Source: DATBSK01 sp040902705 (GTDB lineage: Bacteria; Actinomycetota; Acidimicrobiia; IMCC26256; PALSA-555). Taken from it: DNA of 55,689 nt. Where the stretch lies: the NCBI GenBank assembly GCA_040902705.1, contig JBBDWT010000001.1, positions 1 to 55,689 on the forward strand. The letters are read 5' to 3'. The position numbers and the translations under genes were made by a program. Positions 49,514 through 55,689 of the stretch are shown piece by piece. The notes beneath the pieces are model-generated. The model was given only the letters and a program-made list of their open reading frames with translations, was not told where the DNA came from and ran no database searches. Position 1 is the stretch's first letter. Each line of letters opens with the position of its first letter.

Positions 49514-51058
49514 GTGGCCCGGCGATACCGCTTCCCGCGCGCGGCAGTGGCGACACCGCACTACCTCGCCAGCGCGGCGGGTGCCGCGACGCTGGCCCGC
49601 GGCGGGAACGCCGTGGACGCAGCGCTCGCGGCGAACCTCGCCCTCGGGGTCGTGGCTCCCTACCTCTGCGGGTACGGCGGTGACGTCTTCGCCATCGTCT
49701 GGGACGGCGAGCTGCACGGGTATCTGGGCTCGGGTCGCTCGGCTGCCGCCGCGTCACGCGACGACGTGCAGGCGCGTCACGGGCACATGCCCGTCTTCGG
49801 CGCCGACAGCGTGACGACTCCGGGCGGGCCGGCGGGATGGTTCGCGCTCCTCGAGCGGTTCGGCACGCGCGACTTCGGCGAGCTCGCCACCGAGGCGGTC
49901 CGCCTCGCGCGCGACGGCTTCGAGGTGACGCCCGCCGGGGCGATCCCCTTCGAGGAGTCGCGACAGATGTACCGCTCGTTCGAAGCCTGGATGCAGGTGT
50001 ACGGCACGGTCGACGTGGGGTCGGTGCTGCGCCAGCCCGCGCTCGCGCGCACGATCGAGGCGCTCGCGGCCGATGGTCCCGACGCGTACTACCGCGGCGC
50101 GATCGCCCACGCGATCGCGGGCGCGATCGCCGACGGCGGCGGCAGCCTCGCGGTGACCGACCTCGCCTCCCACACGGGCGAGTGGGCGGCGCCGCTGCGC
50201 GCGCCGTACCGCGACGTGGAGATCGCCGAGCTCCCGCCGCCGACGCAGGGCGCGAGCACGCTCGAGGCGCTCCGGATCCTCGACGGCTTCGATGACCTCG
50301 GCCGGCGGGACCCGGTCGCGCGGGAGCACCTGCGCATCGAGGCGTTCAAGGCGGCGATGGCCGACCGAGACCAGTGGATCACCGACCCCGACGCCATGCC
50401 GGTCGCCGCCTCGACGCTGTACTCGGACGGCTGGGTCGCCGCCCGCCGAGCCGCGATCGACCCCGACCGGGCCGGGACTCCGGATGCCGCGCTGGCCCAG
50501 CCGGGCGGCACGGCGTACCTCTGCGCGGCCGACGCCGACGGGCTCATGGTGAGCCTCATCCAGTCGAACTTCGTCCACTTCGGCTCCGGGGTGCACGTGC
50601 CCGAGTGGGGGATCAACCTGAACAACCGGGGCTTCTCGTTCTCGCTCGATCCCGCGCGCCCGAACGTGCTCGCGCCCGGGAAGCGGCCGATGCACACGCT
50701 GATCCCGGCGATGGGGCTGCGCGACGGCGAGCCGTGGCTCGTGTTCGGCTCGATGGGCGGCGACGCGCAGGCCGCGGTGCACGTGCAGGTCTTCGGGCAC
50801 GTCATCGACGAAGGCGCGGACCCGGCCGACGCGATCTCCGAGCCGCGTTGGCGCGCCGATGTCGGGACGTGGACGGTGCGCGCCGAGACCCGCATGCCCG
50901 ATGCGGTCGTGGCGGGACTGCGCGCGCTCGGTCACGACGTTCGCACGACGAGCGGGTACGACTCCGGGATGGGTCACGCGCACGCGATCTGGCGCACCGC
51001 GGGCGGCTACGGCGTCACGTCGGATCCGCGCTCGGAGGGCAGCGCACTCGGCCTCTAG
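49514..51058 (+). CDS. gamma-glutamyltransferase family protein
   Basis: 514 residues. GGNAVDAALAANLALGVVAP (about residues 30-49) and GYGGDVFAIVW form the N-terminal domain. The Ntn-hydrolase nucleophile region is GGTAYLCAADADGLMVSLI, where the Thr aligns with the catalytic/processing Thr but the following TH of the usual TTH motif is AY. PGKRPMHTLIPAM and SMGGDAQAAVHVQVF are the conserved C-terminal GGT elements. The AY variant belongs to a GGT-like subgroup (YwrD-like) whose substrates are less clear, so glutathione cleavage is not certain. No signal peptide is visible, so it is probably cytoplasmic, unlike classical GGT. Confidence 0.86.
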   Translation: MARRYRFPRAAVATPHYLASAAGAATLARGGNAVDAALAANLALGVVAPYLCGYGGDVFAIVWDGELHGYLGSGRSAAAASRDDVQARHGHMPVFGADSVTTPGGPAGWFALLERFGTRDFGELATEAVRLARDGFEVTPAGAIPFEESRQMYRSFEAWMQVYGTVDVGSVLRQPALARTIEALAADGPDAYYRGAIAHAIAGAIADGGGSLAVTDLASHTGEWAAPLRAPYRDVEIAELPPPTQGASTLEALRILDGFDDLGRRDPVAREHLRIEAFKAAMADRDQWITDPDAMPVAASTLYSDGWVAARRAAIDPDRAGTPDAALAQPGGTAYLCAADADGLMVSLIQSNFVHFGSGVHVPEWGINLNNRGFSFSLDPARPNVLAPGKRPMHTLIPAMGLRDGEPWLVFGSMGGDAQAAVHVQVFGHVIDEGADPADAISEPRWRADVGTWTVRAETRMPDAVVAGLRALGHDVRTTSGYDSGMGHAHAIWRTAGGYGVTSDPRSEGSALGL

Positions 51059-51074
51059 GGAATCGCACCCCGGG

Positions 51075-51080
51075 TACCCT
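51075..51080 (+). promoter_or_regulatory. -10 box of leaderless promoter for the coxD-like operon
   Basis: TACCCT lies 6 nt before the GTG at 51087. Confidence 0.5.
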
Positions 51081-51086
51081 TGACGC

Positions 51087-51983
51087 GTGGCCGACGTGAA
51101 GTCCGTCGACGACGTGCGCGACGCACTCGCCGAGAACGACTACCTCGCAGACGACGGGCTCGCGACCGCGATCTTCCTCGCGCTGCGCCTCGAGCGCCCG
51201 CTGCTGCTCGAAGGCGAGGCCGGCGTCGGCAAGACGGAGGTCGCCAAGGTGCTCGCGCGCTGGACCGGCGGGGAGCTCGTGCGGCTCCAGTGCTACGAGG
51301 GGATCGACGTCGCGCAGGCGGTCTACGAGTGGGACTACTCGCGCCAGCTGCTGCACCTGCGGGCGACCGAGGCGGGCGGGGCTCCGGTCGACGAGGACGA
51401 GCTGTACTCCGAGCGCTTCCTCGTGCGGCGGCCGCTGCTCCGGGCGATCGCCTCCGACGACCCGACGCCGCCCGTGCTCCTCATCGACGAGGTCGACCGC
51501 GCCGACGACGAGTTCGAGGCGTTCCTGCTCGAGATCCTCGCCGACTACTCCGTGACGGTCCCCGAGCTCGGGACGTTCCGAGCACCGCAGCCGCCGATCG
51601 TCGTGGTGACCTCCAACCGGACCCGCGACGTCCACGACGCGCTGAAGCGGCGTTGCCTGTACCACTGGATCGAGCATCCCGACTTCGAGCGCGAGCTGGC
51701 CATCCTGCGGGTGCGGGCACCCGAGGTGCGCGACGGGCTCGCGCGGGAGGTCGCAGCCGCGGTCGAAGCGCTGCGCGACCTCGATCTCTACAAGCCGCCG
51801 GGGGTGGCCGAGACGATCGACTGGGCGCACGCCATCGCTGCGCTCGACGCGGCCCACCTCGATGCCGCGACCGTCGACGTCACGCTCGGCACCGTGCTCA
51901 AGTACCGCGAGGACCAGCAGCGCGCGCGCGCGCACGGCCTCGGTCAGCTCGTGGCGGGCGCGGGGGAGCGCCACGGTGCCTGA
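51087..51983 (+). CDS. MoxR-type AAA+ ATPase (CoxD-like)
   Basis: 298 residues. Walker A is GEAGVGKTEVAKVLA (about residue 42), Walker B is VLLIDEVDRADDEFEAFLLE, sensor 1 is VVTSNRTRDVHDALKRRC, and there is a C-terminal lid. LVRLQCYEGIDVAQAVYEWD is the characteristic CoxD segment. CoxD, with the vWA protein CoxE, helps mature the Mo-Cu or Mo active site of CO dehydrogenase-type hydroxylases. The next gene, encoding the vWA partner, overlaps its 3' end by 8 nt. Confidence 0.9.
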   Translation: MADVKSVDDVRDALAENDYLADDGLATAIFLALRLERPLLLEGEAGVGKTEVAKVLARWTGGELVRLQCYEGIDVAQAVYEWDYSRQLLHLRATEAGGAPVDEDELYSERFLVRRPLLRAIASDDPTPPVLLIDEVDRADDEFEAFLLEILADYSVTVPELGTFRAPQPPIVVVTSNRTRDVHDALKRRCLYHWIEHPDFERELAILRVRAPEVRDGLAREVAAAVEALRDLDLYKPPGVAETIDWAHAIAALDAAHLDAATVDVTLGTVLKYREDQQRARAHGLGQLVAGAGERHGA

Positions 51984-53152
51984 CGCCCCGGTCGCGCCCG
52001 CACCGCCGGCCGACGCGACCGACGCAGACCGGGCCGCCGTCGCGTTCGCGCGCGTGCTGCGNNNNNNNNNNCGTGCTGCGCGGTGCGGGGCTCGACGTCC
52101 CGGTCGGCGCGACCATCACGTACGCGCGCGCGCTCGACGCCGTCGGGCTCGACCGCCGCGACGACGCCTACTGGGCCGGGCGAGCGACGCTGCTGCGCAG
52201 CCCCGAGGACGCCTCCGTCTACGACCGTGCGTTCCACGCGTTCTGGGACCGTCGCGACGCGACGAGCCCGGCGGACACGGGGCCACCGCCGCTCGAGATC
52301 GCCGTCGCGTTCGACGACGGCACCGGCGCCGAGCCGCCCGATGCGCCCACGGACGACGACGCCGACGTCCCGGTCGTCGCCGTCCGGTGGAGCCGGGCCG
52401 ACATCCTGCGCCAGCGCGACTTCGCGACGTACACGAACGCCGAGCACGCAGAGGCTCGTCGCCTGATGGCCGACCTGCGGCTCACCGGAGCGCTGCGCAC
52501 CTCCCGACGCAAGCGGCCGGTCCGGCGCGCACGCGGCACGCCCGACCTCCGCCGCACGGTCCGCCGCTCGCTGCGTGCCGGTGGTGAGCCCGCGAGCCGT
52601 GCGTTCCGCGCACCGGCCACCAAGCCCCGGCGAGTCGTCCTGCTCTGCGACATCAGCGGCTCGATGGAGCCGTATGCCCGCGCGCTGCTCCGCTTCCTGC
52701 ACGTCGCGGTCGCCGGCCGCTCGCGCGTCGAGGCGTTCGCGCTCGGCACCCGGCTCACGCGGCTCACCCGCGAGCTGTCCAGCCGCGACCCCGACGCGGC
52801 GCTCGCGGCAGCCGCGCACCGCGTCGTCGACTGGTCGGGCGGGACGCGCCTGGGAGAGGGGGTCCGCGCCTTCAACGACCGTTGGGGCGTGCGGGGCATG
52901 GCCCGCGGTGCGGTGGTCGTGGTGCTGTCGGACGGTTGGGACCGCGGTGACCCCGAGGTCCTCGCCGAGGAGATGGCACGCCTCGCGCGGGTCGCACACC
53001 GGATCATCTGGGTGAACCCGTTGAAGGCGACCGCCGACTACGCGCCCCTCGCGCGCGGCATGGCTGCCGCGCTGCCCTACGTCGACGACTTCGTGACCGG
53101 CCACTCGGTTGCGGCCCTCGAAGAGCTCGTCGCGGTGATCGGACGGCCATGA
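51976..53152 (+). CDS. CoxE-like von Willebrand factor A protein (interrupted by a gap)
   Basis: About 385 residues once the gap is closed. The start is the GTG at 51976, overlapping coxD. Ten N at 52062-52071 separate two pieces in different frames. Both gap edges carry the same 9 bases (CGTGCTGCG), and merging them gives a continuous protein through AVAFARVLRGAGLDVPVG. The C-terminal half is the vWA domain: LCDISGSMEPYARALLRFLH (MIDAS DxSxS), WSGGTRLGEGVRAFND, and VLSDGWDRGDPEVL. The usual partner of CoxD in Mo-hydroxylase maturation. Confidence 0.87.
52062..52071. other. 10-N gap inside the coxE-like gene
   Basis: Flanked by identical CGTGCTGCG at 52053-52061 and 52072-52080. Collapsing these removes the gap and restores the frame, so probably no sequence is missing. 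Confidence 0.88.
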
Positions 53153-53466
53153 GGGAGCTCCTCGACGACATCGACCGGTGGCGCACGCAGGGCAAGCGGG
53201 TTGCCGTGGCGCGCGTGGTCGGGCTCGACGGGTCGGGCCCCCGCGACCCCGGCGCGGCGATGGCCGTGAGCGACGCGGGCGAGGTGGCCGGCTCGGTGTC
53301 GGGCGGGTGCGTCGAAGGCGCCGTCGTGTCCGAGGCGCTCGCGGTGCTCGGCGGCGAGCGGCCGCGATCCGTCGTCACGTTCGGGTACTCCGACGACGAG
53401 GCGTTCGCGGTCGGGCTCACGTGCGGCGGCACGATCCACGTCTATGTCGAGCCCCTCGACTGGTGA
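53149..53466 (+). CDS. XdhC/CoxI domain protein (short)
   Basis: 105 residues from the ATG at 53149, overlapping the coxE stop. It consists of a single XdhC_CoxI domain: VAVARVVGLDGSGPRDPGAA, GEVAGSVSGGCVEGAVV and GYSDDEAFAVGLTCGGTIHV (the conserved GLTCGG cysteine motif). The family binds molybdenum cofactor and helps insert its sulfurated form into xanthine dehydrogenase or CO dehydrogenase. It lacks the Rossmann domain, which is supplied by the next gene. Confidence 0.88.
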   Translation: MRELLDDIDRWRTQGKRVAVARVVGLDGSGPRDPGAAMAVSDAGEVAGSVSGGCVEGAVVSEALAVLGGERPRSVVTFGYSDDEAFAVGLTCGGTIHVYVEPLDW

Positions 53467-53479
53467 GCTGGGTGAGCTG

Positions 53480-54319
53480 ATGGAGCCTCCCGGCGCGCCG
53501 GACGCGACTCCGGTCTTCGACCTCCTGCGCGACGCGCTGCGCGCCGAGCAGCCGGTCGCACTCGCGAGCGTCGTCGGCGGTCCGGGGGTGGGGGCGAAGC
53601 TGCTCGTCGCGCCCGACACCCCGGCGGTCGGGTCGCTCGGTGACCGGGATCTCGACCGCGTGGTCGCGCGCGACGCGCGGGGCGAGCTCGAGTCGGGGAC
53701 GACGGTGACCCGGCACTACGGCCGCCACGGCGAAGCCCGCGAGCGCGTCGTCGAGGTGTTCATCGAATCGTTCGCGCCGCCGCCGCGCTTGATCATCTTC
53801 GGCGCGGTCGACTTCACCGCGGCCCTGGTGCGCGCCGGGAAGCTCCTCGGGTACCACGTCACGGTGTGCGACGCGCGGGAGGTGTTCGCCACCCGGGCGC
53901 GGTTCCCGCTCGCCGACGCGGTCGTCTGCGACTGGCCGGACCGGCACCTGCGGTCGATCGGTGCGTCGCTCGGACCGCGCGATGCCGTCTGTGTCCTCAC
54001 CCACGACATGAAGTTCGACGTCCCGGCGATCGTGGCGGCACTCGGCACGCAGGTCGGGTACCTCGGCGCGATGGGCAGCCGCCGGACCCATGCCGACCGG
54101 GTCGAGCGCCTGCGCGATGCCGGAGTCGACGATGCCGGCCTGGCCCGGCTCATGGCGCCGATCGGGCTCGACATCGGCGCCCGGACGCCCGAGGAGACGG
54201 CCGTCGCGATCTGCGCCGAGATCATCGCGTCCCGCACCGGCAAGCCCGCGCCATCGCTGCGCGACGCCCGCGGGCCGATCCACGCCCTCCGGGCCCCGTC
54301 GTCCCCGGCACCGGGGTAG
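53480..54319 (+). CDS. XdhC family protein with Rossmann domain
   Basis: 279 residues from the ATG at 53480. GTG codons just upstream are possible starts, and the local DNA repeats GGTGAGCTG twice. A degenerate XdhC_CoxI domain (PVALASVVGGPGVGAKLLVA; VGSLGDRDLDRVVARDA) lacks the GLTCGG motif. The C-terminal XdhC Rossmann domain follows: LIIFGAVDFTAALVRAGKLL, VCVLTHDMKFDVPAI, VGYLGAMGSRRTHADRV and IGLDIGARTPEETAVAI. Together with the preceding short protein it forms a Mo-hydroxylase maturation pair. No catalytic hydroxylase subunits are encoded nearby. Confidence 0.86.
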   Translation: MEPPGAPDATPVFDLLRDALRAEQPVALASVVGGPGVGAKLLVAPDTPAVGSLGDRDLDRVVARDARGELESGTTVTRHYGRHGEARERVVEVFIESFAPPPRLIIFGAVDFTAALVRAGKLLGYHVTVCDAREVFATRARFPLADAVVCDWPDRHLRSIGASLGPRDAVCVLTHDMKFDVPAIVAALGTQVGYLGAMGSRRTHADRVERLRDAGVDDAGLARLMAPIGLDIGARTPEETAVAICAEIIASRTGKPAPSLRDARGPIHALRAPSSPAPG

Positions 54320-54363
54320 CGCCGGGGACCGGCTCCTCCACGGGGTCACCGCAAGGCGCCACG

Positions 54364-54369
54364 TACGAT
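54364..54369 (+). promoter_or_regulatory. -10 box of leaderless promoter for the pgsA-like gene
   Basis: TACGAT lies 6 nt before the ATG at 54376. Confidence 0.45.
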
Positions 54370-54375
54370 TGGGGG

Positions 54376-54999
54376 ATGGGGATCCCCGAGCGCGACCCGG
54401 CCCGACGGGTGCTCACGATCCCCAACCTGGTGAGCGTCGTGCGGCTCCTGTGCGTGCCGCTGTTCGTGTGGCTCCTGTTCGGGGCCGACGAGCGCACGGC
54501 CGCGCTCGTCCTCCTCTGCGCCCTCGGGGCCACCGACTGGGTCGACGGGTACATCGCCCGGCACTTCGACCAGGGGAGCGACCTCGGCAAGATCCTCGAT
54601 CCGACCGCCGACCGCATCCTGCTCCTGACCGCCGTGCTCGCGCTGATGATCGACGGGGCCGTGCCCACCTGGTTCGGCGTCGCGGTGCTCCTCCGGGAAG
54701 CCGCGGTGAGCGTCGCCACGCTCGCGCTCGCGGCTGCCGGCGCACGGCGCATCGACGTGCAATGGACGGGCAAGGCGGGGACGTTCGCGTTGATGTTCGC
54801 ATTCCCCGGCTTCCTGTGGGTCAGCAACCTCGGGCCGGGGACCCAGCGCGACGTCCTCGAGCTGGCGACGTGGATGGTCGGCATCGGCGGTCTGCTCCTC
54901 AGCTACTACGCCGCGGCGGCGTACATCCCGCTCGCGCGCCGCGCGTTGCGTGACGGCCGTGCGGTGACACCATCGACGAACCTGGAGGCACCCGCGTGA
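54376..54999 (+). CDS. pgsA: CDP-alcohol phosphatidyltransferase (PgsA-like)
   Basis: 207 residues with about five membrane helices. The catalytic motif D-x2-DG-x2-AR-x8-G-x3-D-x3-D is complete: DWVDGYIARHFDQGSDLG followed by KILDPTAD (about residues 55-80). VLTIPNLVSVVRLLCVPLFV is the typical N-terminus. It transfers a phosphatidyl group from CDP-diacylglycerol to an alcohol, most likely glycerol-3-phosphate or inositol-phosphate, but the alcohol cannot be read from the sequence. The stop overlaps the GTG of the nucleotidyltransferase gene, so the two are cotranscribed. Confidence 0.9.
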   Translation: MGIPERDPARRVLTIPNLVSVVRLLCVPLFVWLLFGADERTAALVLLCALGATDWVDGYIARHFDQGSDLGKILDPTADRILLLTAVLALMIDGAVPTWFGVAVLLREAAVSVATLALAAAGARRIDVQWTGKAGTFALMFAFPGFLWVSNLGPGTQRDVLELATWMVGIGGLLLSYYAAAAYIPLARRALRDGRAVTPSTNLEAPA

Positions 55000-55689
55000 A
55001 GGCAGTCATCCTCGCGGGAGGCGAAGGCACCCGCCTCCGCCCGCTCACGAGCAACCAACCGAAGCCGATGATGCCGCTCGTCAACCGGCCGATGCTGGAG
55101 CACATCGTCACGCTGCTCGCACGGCACGGCTTCGACGACATCGTCGTGACCGTCGCGTACCTCGGCAACCAGATCCGCGACTACTTCGGGGACGGCTCGG
55201 AGTTCGGTGTCACGATGCGGTACGCGACCGAGGACAGCCCGTTGGGCACCGCGGGCTCGGTCCGCAACGCGTCGGTGGAGCTCGACGACACGTTCCTCGT
55301 GATCTCCGGTGACGTCCTCACCGACATCGACCTGTCGGCGCTCGCCGACGCGCACCGGACCAGTGGAGCGCTCGCGTCGATCGCGCTCAAGCGCGTCGAG
55401 AACCCGCTCGAGTTCGGGATCGTGATCACGAGCCCCGAGGGTGCGATCGAGCGCTTCCTCGAGAAGCCGACCTGGGGCCAGGTGTTCTCCGACACGATCA
55501 ACACCGGGATCTACGTGCTCGAGCCCGAGGTCTTCGACTTCATCCCCGAGGGCGAGGTCGTCGACTTCTCGAGCGACGTGTTCCCGGCCGCGCTGGCGAA
55601 GGGCCTGTCGCTGCACGGTCACGTCGCCGACGGGTACTGGGAGGACGTCGGCACGAGCGAGGCCTACCTCCAGGCGCATGCCGACGTGC
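54996..55689 (+). CDS. sugar nucleotidyltransferase (mannose-1-P guanylyltransferase type), 3' truncated by window
   Basis: 231 codons are visible, starting at a GTG with GGAGG (54983-54987) upstream and overlapping the pgsA stop. The N-terminal signature KAVILAGGEGTRLRPLTSNQ is followed by PKPMMPLVNRPMLEHIV, LGTAGSVRNA, VISGDVLTDID, FLEKPTW and NTGIYVLEPEVFDF. This is the nucleotidyltransferase fold that joins NTP to a sugar-1-phosphate. GDP-mannose or dTDP/UDP-sugar synthesis are all possible. Actinobacterial homologues with this N-terminus often continue into left-handed beta-helix or phosphomannomutase domains, which would lie beyond the window. Confidence 0.88.
   Translation, partial: MKAVILAGGEGTRLRPLTSNQPKPMMPLVNRPMLEHIVTLLARHGFDDIVVTVAYLGNQIRDYFGDGSEFGVTMRYATEDSPLGTAGSVRNASVELDDTFLVISGDVLTDIDLSALADAHRTSGALASIALKRVENPLEFGIVITSPEGAIERFLEKPTWGQVFSDTINTGIYVLEPEVFDFIPEGEVVDFSSDVFPAALAKGLSLHGHVADGYWEDVGTSEAYLQAHADV

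Overview
The window is a chromosomal segment of a very GC-rich actinobacterium (Actinomycetota). The gene order TPR protein - HAD phosphatase - tlyA - nadK - recN - steA - mctB - ... - pyrG - NUDIX - xerD - ... - scpA - scpB - rluB - ... - cmk - ... - der is the order I recall for the Mycobacterium tuberculosis Rv1691-Rv1713 block. The ferredoxin-dependent 2-oxoacid oxidoreductase, DUF222/HNH protein, MctB/SteA pair and many leaderless -10 boxes (TANNNT 6-8 nt before a start codon) also fit Actinomycetota. An uncultured Acidimicrobiia-like lineage is my guess but is not proven here. Runs of N, a 55-bp repeat flanking one gap and a G9C14 tract show that this is a draft scaffold.

Layout. 1-1342: 3' end of an rrn operon. 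The 23S rRNA gene is interrupted by a 729-nt group I intron carrying an I-CreI-like LAGLIDADG homing endonuclease, followed by a spacer and 5S rRNA. 1483-6952: TPR protein, SSB-like protein, KorAB and a DUF1015 protein. 7123-13638: small ORF, HAD phosphatase, TlyA, NadK, RecN, SteA and MctB in a tight overlapping operon. 13675-19928: an envelope module (MurJ-like flippase, membrane phosphatase-like protein, GT4-type transferase, opposing GT39-type transferase) placed between mctB and pyrG. 20033-25901: PyrG, NUDIX hydrolase, XerD, a DksA-type zinc finger, an M50 protease, an HD protein and TrpS. 26204-36875: ScpAB, RluB, aromatic amino acid genes (aroH, tyrA, aroA), Cmk, PlsC, IspH, a DUF512 protein, Der and a small zinc-ribbon membrane protein.

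36932-42880 is an accessory island at tRNA-Pro(GGG). A 3.9-kb integrative element is bounded by a 45-bp perfect repeat of the tRNA 3' half. It carries a frameshifted tyrosine integrase, a three-gene operon (zinc ribbon, unknown protein, HEPN-type R-X4-H protein) and one opposite-strand unknown gene. Beyond the right att copy, diverged left-end-like sequence and a decayed third att relic suggest stacked insertions. Low-GC genes for small membrane and secreted proteins follow.

43038-55689: OafA-type acyltransferase with an SGNH domain, DUF222/HNH protein, zinc-ribbon protein, a nucleotide-cyclase-domain protein overlapping a DUF4097 protein, an ArsR-type regulator divergent from a SnoaL-like protein, a gamma-glutamyltransferase-like protein, a CoxD/CoxE/XdhC maturation cluster without structural molybdoenzyme genes, a PgsA-type phosphatidyltransferase and the start of a sugar-nucleotidyltransferase cut by the window end. 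Three gaps are present. Two look like unmerged contig overlaps, and one of these can be closed in frame by collapsing a 9-bp overlap.
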